In this document: positions 26,164 to 34,791 of the stretch, piece by piece
Layout: each line of letters opens with the position of its first letter
How positions within the stretch are numbered: position 1 is the first letter of the stretch
NCBI RefSeq assembly: GCF_900091625.1
Contig: NZ_FMIC01000001.1
Location: 1-64,000, forward strand
Length of the DNA stretch: 64,000 nt
DNA from: Micromonospora peucetia
Lineage (GTDB): Bacteria; Actinomycetota; Actinomycetes; Mycobacteriales; Micromonosporaceae
Direction of reading: 5' to 3'
The notes under the pieces: model-generated
The model's database searches: none
Told to the model about the DNA's origin: nothing
What the model saw: the letters and a program-made list of their open reading frames with translations, nothing else
Translations under genes and position numbers: made by a program

Positions 26164-27297
26164 TCATGAGTGGTACCGCTGGTGCAGGCGGTCGAAGAAC
26201 ATGCTGAGCAGGTGCTGTGCGGCATCGTCGTCGACGAGCTCGGAACCGCCGAAACGGTACACCTCGTACCCCTTCAGGCGAAGTTCGCGATCTGCGCGCA
26301 TCATGTCGGCGTACTGGCGCGGGTTGGCGCGGCCGTCGTCGTCGGCGTAGTGCTGCTTGCCGTCGCATTCGATGACAACGCGGGCCCGGTGAGGCAGGAG
26401 CAGCAGGAAGTCCATGCGCTGACGTGGGAGCGGGCCGGGTGCCCGTCGCTCGGTCGCGGTGTATGGGTCGTAGTGCAGGTAGACCTGCGGGATCAGAGCT
26501 GGGATGTCGGGGCCGAGCCGGACGTAGCGCCCGGCGTAGGTGCGCAGAATGCGCCGTTCGGCGTCGTTGTCGCCGAGCGACTGGTCCAGCCTGCGATAGA
26601 GGCTGCGTGAGATGTCCCGCTCCGGCTCGCCGGTCATCCCTTGTCGATCGGCCCACCAGTCGGTCAGCTCGGCCCAGGTCAGGCCGTGTGCGCCCAACGG
26701 CCGGTCGTACACCAGGCAGTTGTCGGCGTTGCGGACGAAGTGCAGGTCGTTGTTGACGGCGTCGTCGAGCACGATCTCCGGCTTGGGCCCGAGCGCGGCG
26801 AAGATGAGGTTCTTCATGGAGCCGCGCACGCCGGAGCCGATCAGGCGGTAGTCGAAGATCGGAGCGCCGCTGATGGCGTCGACCTGGACGATCTCGTAGC
26901 CGTCGTAAACCAGCACCTTGTTGAGGAAGTCCCGAAGCTGTTCGACCTCGGCAAGGTTGGTGCGGACCTCGGGGTGCAGCATCTCGACGAGGAAGGCCAG
27001 CAGTGCCTCGTCGTTGTCCGCCAGCCCGAACCGCTCATCCCTGAAGATCCAGTCGTCGGGCCAGTCGCATGGGTTGAGCACACGGTGCTGGAAGATGTCG
27101 CGACCGGCGGTGTCGTAGCGCGGGTCGTTGCTCGGCATCTTCTCCAGCGGGTAGAGCCGAGCCAGAAAGTCCGGCTCGTCGAGGTCGCCGCTCCAGTGTG
27201 CCGTGGGCATAGCCGCGAACCCCTCGACCAGGCGGCGGCGGGTGACGTGGGTGATCCGGCCCGTCGGGGTCGCGCGCTGTATCGGCGAGGACATCAT
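26164..27297 (-). CDS. AbiJ_NTD3-like protein with PD-(D/E)xK nuclease tail
   Basis: 377 residues. The N-terminal half follows the AbiJ_NTD3 pattern as I know it: FLARLYPLEKMPSNDPRY, DIFQHRVLNPCDWPDDWIF and the FLVEMLHPEVR helix, then LVYDGYEIV. The C-terminal half is the same nuclease-like module as in the next gene (KNLIFAALGPKPEIVL, IPQVYLHYDPYTATERR, RMDFLLLL, VVIECDGKQHYADDDGRAN, EVYRFGGSEL). AbiJ-type proteins abort phage infection in lactococci. Having the sensor-like front end swapped between two otherwise similar proteins suggests a paired defence system. Confidence 0.7.
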   Translation of the reverse strand: MMSSPIQRATPTGRITHVTRRRLVEGFAAMPTAHWSGDLDEPDFLARLYPLEKMPSNDPRYDTAGRDIFQHRVLNPCDWPDDWIFRDERFGLADNDEALLAFLVEMLHPEVRTNLAEVEQLRDFLNKVLVYDGYEIVQVDAISGAPIFDYRLIGSGVRGSMKNLIFAALGPKPEIVLDDAVNNDLHFVRNADNCLVYDRPLGAHGLTWAELTDWWADRQGMTGEPERDISRSLYRRLDQSLGDNDAERRILRTYAGRYVRLGPDIPALIPQVYLHYDPYTATERRAPGPLPRQRMDFLLLLPHRARVVIECDGKQHYADDDGRANPRQYADMMRADRELRLKGYEVYRFGGSELVDDDAAQHLLSMFFDRLHQRYHS

Positions 27298-27394
27298 CGG
27301 GCCCGGAGTGTACTGATAGCCCCCGACGAGCCGCCCTTAGCGCCAGTTTCGCAAGGTCGTTAGTCACCGGCCAACCCGAGGCCGCCGAGGGTGC

Positions 27395-28441
27395 TCAGCC
27401 GAACCACTGCCTCCACTGGTCCTCGGGGGTGGGGTTGTTCAGGACTCGGTCGATGGTAGGTACGGCCGGCTGCTCCAGCGCGGAGTCGATGATGGTGAAG
27501 CGCGTCGGCATGACCTCGTGCTTCTTCCAGCGGTTGCCGTAGTCGGTGATCCTGCCGGTCTGGGTATCGCGCTCCGTGTCGTGGACGCGGTCCACCAGGC
27601 CGTAGGTGTGCAGCTCACGTGCGCTGCGCCAGGTGTTGTCCTTCAACCCGAACTGACGGCGGTGTTCCTGCACCACGAACACACCGCCTCCGGTGTGAGC
27701 AAGGGGGAAGGCCGCCCGTCGGGCTGAGAGGGCGAGGAACACGGCGATCTCGGTGTTCGTGAGCGCGAATACCCAGAGGCTGGTGAAGAAGTGACGCGAG
27801 ACGTACACGCCACCCTCCGGCACCGTGTACTTGGGCCGACTGACCGGAGTGCTGGCCTCCGACAACAGCGTGATCCGGTTGAGATCCCGCCGGCCAGGCC
27901 GGCTCTTGTCCGGGCCGATATCCACCAGGTGCTGCTTGTCGAGCACCCGCAGTGCTTCCTTGATCTGCCGCCCCCGCAGTGCACCGGCTTCCCGGTAGTC
28001 GGAGCTGGTGTCGGAGAGCACCACCTTCTGCCAGCTCTTGATCGGCGCGCTCGCCTCCATGTCCTCGAACGTGCGGTCGACGCGGACCCGCTCCCCGAGG
28101 CCGTACCGACACTGCGCGTCGAAGAGCATGAGCAGCTCCAGGCGAAGCGGCAGCCCTCTGGCGGGTACCAGGCGAGCCAGGCCCGGCGCGTGGTCGGTGC
28201 CGGGCTGCTGCAGCAGGAAGTCCTGCCGGATGAAGATCCAATCGGGGCGGCGCCCGGGAGTCCTGCCATCGCGGTTGCCGCCGTACTGCCAGAGGTGCTC
28301 CAGGTTCTGCCGGACCTCCTCGTGGAGGAGGGTGCTTCCCTCGGGCCCATCGCAGGCGCTGAGCAGCCGGTCGTTGATGACCGCCCTGGGCGGCCGGGCC
28401 GCCCTGGGGCGGCCCGGCGGCACCGGCGAGACGACGCTCAC
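27395..28441 (-). CDS. Winged-helix-like protein in candidate defence operon
   Basis: 348 residues from a GTG that overlaps the small membrane gene (GTGA); sequence above it is shadow. Two HTH-like regions are apparent: REAGALRGRQIKEALRVLDK and, after FFTSLWVFALTNTEIAVFLA, HRRQFGLKDNTWRSARELHT. That layout recalls plasmid replication initiators and dual winged-helix regulators. It is encoded ahead of the two nuclease-tailed proteins, 97 bp upstream. It could regulate them or recognise DNA for them; no firm family. Confidence 0.55.
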   Translation of the reverse strand: MSVVSPVPPGRPRAARPPRAVINDRLLSACDGPEGSTLLHEEVRQNLEHLWQYGGNRDGRTPGRRPDWIFIRQDFLLQQPGTDHAPGLARLVPARGLPLRLELLMLFDAQCRYGLGERVRVDRTFEDMEASAPIKSWQKVVLSDTSSDYREAGALRGRQIKEALRVLDKQHLVDIGPDKSRPGRRDLNRITLLSEASTPVSRPKYTVPEGGVYVSRHFFTSLWVFALTNTEIAVFLALSARRAAFPLAHTGGGVFVVQEHRRQFGLKDNTWRSARELHTYGLVDRVHDTERDTQTGRITDYGNRWKKHEVMPTRFTIIDSALEQPAVPTIDRVLNNPTPEDQWRQWFG

Positions 28442-28635
28442 CGCTTGCTCCGCAGCGCACCGACATACCGGGTGAGCTGGGCGAGGACGTCGATGCAGTG
28501 GCGGCGGGTCCGCGGTTGGCGGGCGGCCAGTGCCAGCACCGCCACCAGGACAACGCCGAGGGACACCACCGCGGTGGGAAGAGCGATCAGCAGGACGGCT
28601 GCCAGCCATCCGTGCTGGTCATCGAGGCCGAGCAT
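28438..28635 (-). CDS. Small two-helix membrane protein
   Basis: 65 residues starting at an ATG with GGAG 10 bases upstream. A hydrophobic stretch spans residues ~10-38 (LAAVLLIALPTAVVSLGVVL), enough for one long or two short membrane helices, then a basic tail. First gene of the unit that leads into the winged-helix and nuclease-tailed proteins; coupled by GTGA overlap. Effector-like small membrane proteins are common in abortive defence, but that is an inference here. Confidence 0.55.
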   Translation of the reverse strand: MLGLDDQHGWLAAVLLIALPTAVVSLGVVLVAVLALAARQPRTRRHCIDVLAQLTRYVGALRSKR

Positions 28636-28656
28636 GTGTCATTCTCCGATCGGTAC

Positions 28657-28708
28657 GGGCTCCCGCCCGCCGTCCAACTTCCTACGGTCGATGGCGGGCG
28701 GGAGGCCC
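28657..28708. repeat. Inverted repeat upstream of candidate defence operon
   Basis: CTCCCGCCCGCC (28660-28671) and GGCGGGCGGGAG (28693-28704) pair perfectly, and the outer GGG/CCC extends the stem with a one-base bulge; 21-base loop. It lies immediately upstream of the small membrane gene, so it may be a regulatory stem or a terminator for incoming transcripts. Confidence 0.5.
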
Positions 28709-28745
28709 CTCTCCGGCCTGCCAGACAGCAGCGCCAGGTGCAACA

Positions 28746-29012
28746 GTGACGGCTCCGCGGCTGGCTGTCTCGTTGCCGATCTTGAATGCCGTATGCCCGC
28801 TGACCGCACCAGAACTACTCGGCTTCGTAGAGGTTCTGGTGCGGTCAGCGGGTAGAGGCGAACGGGCGCACAAGATTTCCGTGCGGGAGATCGTGGAGGC
28901 GCACTACGCCACGCTCGACGCCGCTGGCGACGAGCCGATCACCGTGCGGCCCGCCGAAGGCGACCGCGCGCTGGCTCAGGTTGCCCGGCGGGAGCGTCCC
29001 GCCGCCGCGTAG
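28746..29012 (+). CDS. Small hypothetical protein overlapping a long palindrome
   Basis: 88 residues from a GTG with AGGTG 8 bases upstream. The C-terminal two-thirds look protein-like (GERAHKISVREIVEAHYATL, DEPITVRPAEGDRA). The 5' third contains the perfect 20-bp inverted repeat at 28796-28852, which would make a coding sequence unusually self-complementary. No family recognised; the start is uncertain and the gene may be a remnant. Divergent from the candidate defence operon. Confidence 0.4.
   Translation: MTAPRLAVSLPILNAVCPLTAPELLGFVEVLVRSAGRGERAHKISVREIVEAHYATLDAAGDEPITVRPAEGDRALAQVARRERPAAA
28796..28852. repeat. Perfect 20-bp inverted repeat
   Basis: Left arm begins CCCGCTGACC and ends CAGAAC (28796-28815); right arm 28833-28852 is its exact reverse complement; loop 17 bases. 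Lies within the possible 88-codon gene. Could be a transposon scar, recombination site or terminator. Confidence 0.85.
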
Positions 29013-29047
29013 GGCGACGTCGGACGCTGACCGCGCAGGCGTGACCT

Positions 29048-29280
29048 CTACCGGCCCGGAGCTTCGGCGGTCACGCCCGCCGAAGGCGACCGCGGCGGTG
29101 CCGGTGTCACCGCAGGCGCCTGGCTGGCTGTGTCGCTGCCGGACTGCGCCGCCGCCACCGCATCGCGGGTCGAGACCGGAAACGCCTGGGCGGCCGTCAC
29201 CGCCGGTTCAGTGCCGGCGGCGGGGTTCTTCGCTCGGGCCAGGATTTCTGTCTGGTCCTCTGGCCGCTCCCCTCCGAACA
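29048..29280 (-). pseudogene. C-terminal remnant of a mobilisation-type protein
   Basis: Only the last ~75 codons read as plausible protein: GGERPEDQTEILARAKN, TAAQAFPVSTRDAV and a Pro/Ala tail to the stop. The AFPVSTR block resembles the tail of the mobilisation accessory protein at 31440-32420 (GFPVSTQ) and of the zeta toxin at 47458-48486 (AFPTSTR). Upstream the frame becomes Arg/Pro shadow, so the 5' part has been lost. Occupies the 412-bp gap between the neighbouring small genes; nothing else was seen there. Confidence 0.4.
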
Positions 29281-29424
29281 GGCCCCACGCTTGGGTAGCT
29301 GACCCAGGACCACAAATACTTGATCTTGATGCGGTTTCATTTGGTCGGGCGCTTGGATGACTGGTCCCGCCCGCCAACATGGACCATGGTCTTGGCTTAT
29401 GGGGGCGACGGTGGAGGTGGGCCG

Positions 29425-29754
29425 GTGACGTTCGTCGCGCTGCACGCCGACCGCGGCCGGGTGGACGCCACGCTCGATGACCTCGGGTGCGGATGGGTGT
29501 GGTCGGAGATCCACCGACGGCGGCCGCGTGTGCGTCTGTGCTGCCAACAGTGCGACCACCCCGTGCACGCCAAGGTGTCTTCGGGCGGCCTGCGGTTCTT
29601 CGCGCACGACCCGGAGCGCCGCCCGGACTGCCCGGCGGCGCGCGAGACGATGGAGCACCATCGAGCGTGCGATGCCGCGAGTTTCCGGGGGTTTTCTGAG
29701 GGGCTGGTTCGGACACCGGCCAAACGCGCGCGCGTGTCGGGTCTGTCGGGGTGA
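29425..29754 (+). pseudogene. Truncated CoiA-like zinc-ribbon protein
   Basis: About 109 codons from a GTG with GGAGG upstream. The N-terminal part reads LGCGWVWSEIHRRRPRVRL, then CCQQCDHPVHAK and LRFFAHDP...PDCPAARETMEHH. This is the front of CoiA-like proteins, where a Cys/His zinc site precedes a nuclease domain. After EHHRACDAAS the sequence stops resembling protein and ends, so the nuclease part is missing. Probably a degraded competence or defence-type gene. Confidence 0.5.
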
Positions 29755-29765
29755 TGTGCCAACCA

Positions 29766-30779
29766 TCAGGTCATATCGGTCCGTCTATCCTGTTCTAGAT
29801 AGAGCACGTAGGAGAACACCGCCGGCACCTTGACTGGAAGTTTCTCGGGTCGCTTCAGGAACATCGACTCATGGGCAAGGAGCAAACCGGTGCGCTGATC
29901 GAAAACCAGCAGGTCACGGGTCTCTCCGGTCTTAGAGTCAACGCTCACAGCAAGGCCACGGCGACCGAGCCTATCGGTGATCTCACCGCGCAGGAGCACT
30001 CCGTCGGTACGGGCGAGGAACCTCAGTGCCGCAACCCGCACGTCACGATCAACCGCCGCTGCGCGGTACAAATCTGCGATCGCTCGCACTGCTGACTGGG
30101 CACCCTTGTCCTGAGGCTGATGGGCATACAGTGCTTTAGCCAGGGCGTCGACGTCGTGCGGTATCGGATCGGCGATGACCGCCGCTAGCTGCCCTGCCGC
30201 GTAGGTGCTGACCTGGGTCCCACCTCGTGTTGCCGCCGTCATCAACGCCTGTGCATCCGGCTTATCGCCGACGTCGGACCGATGAAGGGAGGCGGTAACG
30301 ACCTTGCCGGATCCGTCCAAGGCACGCCAGGTCGAGATCACCTGCGGCACCACCGCCACCGCCGTTCCGTCCTTAGCGGAGGAGGACATGTCCAGAGACC
30401 ACTGCCCGACGCGCACGAAGCTGAACCGGCCGCTACGCTGTTCGTTGACAGCCGGCCCTGCCTGAACCGCGGAGGCTAGTTTCAACAGGGCGTCGCTGGC
30501 TGCTGGCGCGTCTTTGTCGTACTGCAGATGAAGCGGCGGGGGGGTTACGGCCAACACCGGTTTAGCCGGGCCGACGACCTGCACGACCAAGGCTCCCGCG
30601 ATCGCCGTGGCGCTCGCGGCCACCGCACCCAACACAGCCCGACGCGTCCACTGCCTCCGAATGGAAGCCGGCGGCGAGTTGCGCGCCATGGCTGACCAGT
30701 CGACATGTGGTGCTACTGGCCAGTCGTCGACATCCCGAGCCGGGTCAACCTGCTTGAGCATGTTCTTGTCGATCTTCAT
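29766..30779 (-). CDS. CU044_5270-like membrane protein (putative anti-sigma partner)
   Basis: 337 residues, start overlapping the sigma-factor stop (ATGA). Cytoplasmic N-terminus of ~45 residues, one membrane helix (AVLGAVAASATAIAGALVVQ), then a ~260-residue outer domain. It ends with the pattern I associate with CU044_5270 proteins (VSVDSKTGETRDLLVFDQRT followed by FSYVLYLEQ). Such proteins are routinely encoded after ECF sigma factors and are presumed anti-sigma or sensor partners. Coupled translation supports that here. Confidence 0.75.
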   Translation of the reverse strand: MKIDKNMLKQVDPARDVDDWPVAPHVDWSAMARNSPPASIRRQWTRRAVLGAVAASATAIAGALVVQVVGPAKPVLAVTPPPLHLQYDKDAPAASDALLKLASAVQAGPAVNEQRSGRFSFVRVGQWSLDMSSSAKDGTAVAVVPQVISTWRALDGSGKVVTASLHRSDVGDKPDAQALMTAATRGGTQVSTYAAGQLAAVIADPIPHDVDALAKALYAHQPQDKGAQSAVRAIADLYRAAAVDRDVRVAALRFLARTDGVLLRGEITDRLGRRGLAVSVDSKTGETRDLLVFDQRTGLLLAHESMFLKRPEKLPVKVPAVFSYVLYLEQDRRTDMT

Positions 30780-31324
30780 CTCACGCCTCCACGCACTGTT
30801 GCCGGGGCTTTTCGGGTCCGCACCACCGGCGGGTCGTCCATCAGGCGAGCCAGTCGCTGCCGAGCCCGGAACAACCGAACCGCAGCTGCGGGTCGACTAC
30901 ACCCGAGAACTCGAGCCGCCGCTGACAAGTCGAGGTCCTCCCACGTCACCAGACGCAACACTTCGCGGTCGGATTCCGACAGCCCGGCAAACGCTCGTCG
31001 CACATCCTGCGCCAGGCCGACAGCCGCGAATCCCCCGTCGTCCACCATCACATCGAAGGTCTCGGTCATCGGTACGGTCACCGGCCGAACCCGCCGAGCA
31101 CGCCAATGATCAGCCAGTACTCGACGGGCGATCCCATACAGCCACGGCATAGTCGACTCGGGTGCGTCTCGGTGCCGACGCCACGCCACGACGAACGTCT
31201 CCTGCGTCAGCTCCCGTGCAGACTCCATGTCACCGGTCCGCCGATAGCAGTAGCGCAGCACCAGGTGATAGCTCGACGAGTACACCCGCGCAAAAACAGC
31301 GTGCTCATCCTGACCAGCGCCCAC
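30776..31324 (-). CDS. ECF RNA polymerase sigma factor
   Basis: 182 residues from GTG. Region 2: VFARVYSSSYHLVLRYCYRR, ELTQETFVVAWRR, PWLYGIARRVL. Region 4: LSESDREVLRLVTWEDLDLS, AARVLGCSRPAAAVRLFRAR. Directly coupled to the CU044_5270-like gene, forming a typical sigma/membrane-partner pair, as on actinomycete chromosomes. Target promoters cannot be inferred. GAGGGGG precedes the GTG by about 5 bases. Confidence 0.85.
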   Translation of the reverse strand: MGAGQDEHAVFARVYSSSYHLVLRYCYRRTGDMESARELTQETFVVAWRRHRDAPESTMPWLYGIARRVLADHWRARRVRPVTVPMTETFDVMVDDGGFAAVGLAQDVRRAFAGLSESDREVLRLVTWEDLDLSAAARVLGCSRPAAAVRLFRARQRLARLMDDPPVVRTRKAPATVRGGVR

Positions 31325-31439
31325 CCGACCCCCTCAGTCTCACTAACTACTCGTGGCGGTGGGCGAACAAGGATTACAGGCGGAACCGGACTACTTTGAT
31401 CACCGCCGCCAGCATCGCCCCACCGGTTCCACGGCATCA

Positions 31440-32420
31440 TCACCGCGCGGGCCCATCCTGTCCCGGCGCGGCCCGTCGGGACAGGATGGGCCCGTTGTGG
31501 CCCTGGCTGGCCTTGCCCACGTCGGTGTCGGCAACGGCGTCGGCTACAGCCGCTTGAGTAGACACGGGGAAGCCCAGCGCGACCCTGGCCGCAGGCTCAG
31601 TGTTCGCCGCGGTGGAGGGAGTCTCCGGGCTGAACGGACCGTCCTGCACGATCTCGACGTCGCCCTTACCCAGGTCCCTACGTACCGTGCCGAGGTCGAT
31701 TCGCCCATCGAGCTGGTCCTGCACCACCCGACACGCAAAGGCCCCTGGGGTCCGGGCCCGGTCCACAAAGCTGGGCACACCGCGAAGAAGCTGCTGCAGG
31801 TCGTGGCCAGCTTGCTGCGCCTGGTCCAGCGTGTACGCCAGCGCACCCCACGCCTCGCACCCGAGCACCCGCTCGGCCCGCTGCCCAGACGGCCACGCCC
31901 GGCGTACCTCAGCGGCCATCCGCTCCTGCCTGTCCCGCACCGCCTCGGCGGACATCGCCGGCCGCCGCGACCGGTCCGTGGCCTCGCGCACCGCCCGGTC
32001 AACGGCGTCGGACAGCACCTCAATGTCGTCCGGCTCGCGCACCGGCTCAGGCTTCTCGGCCGCCCGGCCCGCCCTCTTGGCGAGCTGGCCGACGACCGTC
32101 TGCCGGGCCTGCTGCGCCCGGGGATCTACGTGCTGCCACGTCGACGCAGCCCGCCACACCCGAGCGATGTCCTCCGTCCCCGCGGTACGCCACCACCCCG
32201 GGCGCATCGCCGGCCGCCACACCGCCGCGTCGGCCTGCTGTGCCGCGCGAGCCTGCGCACGGATCTGCCGGGCCTGCTCCTCGCTGGCCCGCGCGGCGCG
32301 TTGCAGCTGCGCGATCCGGGCGTCGATCAGCACCTGAGCCAGCTGGCCGGCAGCCTGAATCGCGGCGGTCATCGCCGCGGTGGCCCGCTGGTGGATCTCG
32401 GCCATCTCGTTGTCGGCCAC
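31440..32420 (-). CDS. Mobilisation accessory protein
   Basis: 326 residues from a GTG preceded by GGGGAGAGGTA. N-terminal ~70 residues are a long helix (TAAIQAAGQLAQVLIDARIA onward) likely to form a coiled coil; the remainder is mostly helical and charged, with a Trp-rich patch (PGWWRTAGTEDIARVWRAA). The tail carries GFPVSTQAAV. It follows the relaxase by 16 bp, in the position of accessory proteins that help form or position the relaxosome. No catalytic motif seen. Confidence 0.6.
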   Translation of the reverse strand: MADNEMAEIHQRATAAMTAAIQAAGQLAQVLIDARIAQLQRAARASEEQARQIRAQARAAQQADAAVWRPAMRPGWWRTAGTEDIARVWRAASTWQHVDPRAQQARQTVVGQLAKRAGRAAEKPEPVREPDDIEVLSDAVDRAVREATDRSRRPAMSAEAVRDRQERMAAEVRRAWPSGQRAERVLGCEAWGALAYTLDQAQQAGHDLQQLLRGVPSFVDRARTPGAFACRVVQDQLDGRIDLGTVRRDLGKGDVEIVQDGPFSPETPSTAANTEPAARVALGFPVSTQAAVADAVADTDVGKASQGHNGPILSRRAAPGQDGPAR

Positions 32421-32436
32421 TACCTCTCCCCGTCCC

Positions 32437-33933
32437 TCATCGCTGCGTCTGCTGATCCACCGCCGGGTCGACACGGGCCCGTGCCCGTGCCGCGTCCGGC
32501 TCCTCGCGCCCGACGCGCGGGCCTGGAACGTCTCGCTCGACGTGCACCGCGCCCTGCGCGAGCAGCGGCATCAGGTGCGCCGCTGCCCTGGCCGCCGCGC
32601 CGGCCGCGTGTGCCTGCTGCTCGGCCGCGCGCAGCTCGGCCAATGCCACCACCAGCCGGGCCGCCTGCACGACCACGGCGAGCAGCACCGCCGCCTCACC
32701 GCCGTCGCGGGCGGGTCCGGTGACCATCAGCGCGTCGGCGACCCGGCCCAGCTCGGCGGCGATCGTCGACGCCGCCGGCGCCGGTGCGCGACGCGGTGGT
32801 GCCGCCGCGCGGGCCAGTGCGTCAGCCGCCCGCGTCACCGGACCCCGCCCCGATGGCTCGGTGGCCGCCGCGACCCGCGCCAGCAGGTCGGCGCTGGCGC
32901 GGGCCACCACCGGCCACTGCGGCGAGCCCGGCGCGACGCCAGCCAGCCGCCCGCTGATCGCCTCCAGGGCGGCGGCCGACGACCGCCACACCGCCATCCG
33001 GTCCTCACCGCGCAGCGTCGTCGATTCCGCAGAATCCGCCGTCTTCCACTGCACTGCCGGCGCTGGCGGCGCGTCGGGCCACCGCTTGCGGATCTGGGGC
33101 AGGCTCAGGTCGCCGTCCAGGCTGCGCCCGGCATACCAGCGTGGCTTACCGGCACCGGTCGACCGTAGCGCCACGGCGTATCCGACCACCTGGTCCCGGT
33201 CCGTCGCCGCGGTGCGCGCAGCGACCAAGAGGCCGGCACCCTTCATTCGCGCGACCCACTCGGCTTCGCTGGTGGCGCCGGCGAGCGCGGCCCGGACCTG
33301 GCGGCGCAGCAACTCCCGGTCCGGCGCCTGGTCGACGCGCCGGGCCCGCTCGACCTCGGGCCGGGTCAGCTCCGGACGCCGGGTCGCCCCGGCCCGACCG
33401 GGTGTCCACTTGCCCAACCCGAACTCGTCCTCGATGAGGTCGGCGACCTGCTGGCTACGCCGCTTGTCCTGCCGCAGCCACACCGGCGCCCCGTCCTCGG
33501 TGGCGAGGGTGACGACCAGGTGCACGTGGTCGTTGCCGCGCGCCGACAGTCCGTGCCGCACCGCGATCCACCGGCACCCGGCCCGCTCCGCGTCGCCGGT
33601 GAAGCCCATCTCGGCCACGAACCGGCCCGCGATGCGGCCCCACGTCGCGTCGTCGAGCTGGCCCTCGTGGGCCGGCATGCTCAGCGAGCACTGCCACACG
33701 TACTGCTTCACTCCGCGCTCGCCGGCGGCGATCTGCGGCGCGTCCAGCCGCGCCGCCAGCTCGTCCAGCGACCATCGCTCGCCGTCGCGGTCGTGCCGGC
33801 TGGGAGTCAGCAGCGCCATGTCGTCGTACCCGGCGACCAGGTGCGGGTTGACGTGTTCCTCGGCCTTCCCTGGGCCAAACAGGTACTCCAGCAGGCCCCG
33901 GACCCGGGCGCCGTAGGTGACCTTCGGGATCAT
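32437..33933 (-). CDS. MobA/VirD2-type relaxase
   Basis: 498 residues. N-terminal relaxase domain: MIPKVTYGARVRGLLEYLFG, KQYVWQCSLS, the strand GCRWIAVRHG and the metal-binding NDHVHLVV near residue 132. Catalytic Tyr candidates are in the first ~80 residues (Y17, Y40). Such enzymes nick one strand at oriT and stay attached to its 5' end for transfer. The C-terminal ~250 residues are Ala/Arg-rich helices. The start overlaps the MobC-like stop (ATGA). Confidence 0.85.
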   Translation of the reverse strand: MIPKVTYGARVRGLLEYLFGPGKAEEHVNPHLVAGYDDMALLTPSRHDRDGERWSLDELAARLDAPQIAAGERGVKQYVWQCSLSMPAHEGQLDDATWGRIAGRFVAEMGFTGDAERAGCRWIAVRHGLSARGNDHVHLVVTLATEDGAPVWLRQDKRRSQQVADLIEDEFGLGKWTPGRAGATRRPELTRPEVERARRVDQAPDRELLRRQVRAALAGATSEAEWVARMKGAGLLVAARTAATDRDQVVGYAVALRSTGAGKPRWYAGRSLDGDLSLPQIRKRWPDAPPAPAVQWKTADSAESTTLRGEDRMAVWRSSAAALEAISGRLAGVAPGSPQWPVVARASADLLARVAAATEPSGRGPVTRAADALARAAAPPRRAPAPAASTIAAELGRVADALMVTGPARDGGEAAVLLAVVVQAARLVVALAELRAAEQQAHAAGAAARAAAHLMPLLAQGAVHVERDVPGPRVGREEPDAARARARVDPAVDQQTQR

Positions 33934-34376
33934 CAGCGTCGGCCGGTTTGGGCGGCGGCGATCGCGGTGACGAGGTCGTCGACGCGGGCCGCGATCCGTG
34001 CCAGGTACGCCGCCGTGGCGGCCAGGTCCCCGGCTGGTTCCCCGGTGGAGTGCAGCCGCGCTACCGCCTGGTTGAGGTTGGTCGCCGCGCCCCGCACCTG
34101 CCGGTGCACCCCCATCAGCTCGACCAGCAACGGGCCCGTCTCCCCGCCCCCGCCCAGGCCCGTTGGGGCGGGCACGAGCGGCGCCGAACCGGCCTCCGCC
34201 AGGTACGCCGAGGTGGCCATCCGGGCCGCCGCCGCATTCGCCTCGACCGCCGCCCGCTCCGCCTCGGACAGCCGCACGGTCACCCGGTGCACGCGCGGAT
34301 CATCGTCGTTGTGGGCACGTCTCCGGCGCTCGCTGGCACCGAACCGGACCACACCGACCTGCGGCGACTCAGCCAC
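33933..34376 (-). CDS. MobC-like relaxosome protein
   Basis: 147 residues. I chose the GTG 9 bases after GGGAGG; an in-frame GTG nine bases earlier lies too close to that ribosome site. Contains a ribbon-helix-helix-like start (VHRVTVRLSEAERAAVEANA, YLAEAG) and the MobC-type C-terminal helix LMGVHRQVRGAATNLNQAVA. MobC proteins bind near oriT and help melt it for the relaxase. Coupled to the relaxase by ATGA overlap. Putative oriT lies just upstream. Confidence 0.8.
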   Translation of the reverse strand: MAESPQVGVVRFGASERRRRAHNDDDPRVHRVTVRLSEAERAAVEANAAAARMATSAYLAEAGSAPLVPAPTGLGGGGETGPLLVELMGVHRQVRGAATNLNQAVARLHSTGEPAGDLAATAAYLARIAARVDDLVTAIAAAQTGRR

Positions 34377-34385
34377 GTCGACCAC

Positions 34386-34520
34386 CCTCCCGGCGGGCCG
34401 ACGCCGCCCTGATCTGCCCGGCCGCTACGCGGCCCGTCTGACCAAAAGTCAGACTTTTATTCCAACTTGCTCCGGCAGCGCTGGTGGATCGCGCGTGCGC
34501 GATCTGGCCGTGTGGTCGCG
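34386..34520. other. Candidate origin of transfer (oriT)
   Basis: The 415-bp gap upstream of mobC contains three closely spaced inverted repeats: GGCCGC-TAC-GCGGCC (34420-34434), GTCTGAC-CAAAA-GTCAGAC followed by TTTTATT (34436-34461) and GATCGCGC-GT-GCGCGATC (34487-34504). Location beside MobC/relaxase genes and the AT-rich patch next to a hairpin are typical of MOB-type oriT regions; the second repeat could instead be a terminator. Nothing recognisable lies in 34521-34791. Confidence 0.5.
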
Positions 34521-34791
34521 CACGCGAGCACACCTGGCGGCGCGCACCACGAGACGGCCTTGTGGTGACCCGACGCGGCCGGTCGCCAGCGTCCGCCGTC
34601 GTCGACGCGGCGCGGCGCTGTGCGACGTGCCGGTGGCACGTCCGTGCTCCTGGTCGACGTCCTCGTCGAGCGCTGCCGGCGTCTCCGGCGGTCACCAGCG
34701 GTGCCACAAGGTCGGGCCCACGTGGATCGATCTTGACCGCTAGGCTCGGCGTCCACAGCCACCAGACCGGAGCATCCAGGGGGAGGATCCC

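Noticed and set aside
31353..32723. 456-codon plus-strand frame opposite the mobilisation genes
   Set aside because: Low-complexity His/Arg/Pro text antisense to well-supported genes.
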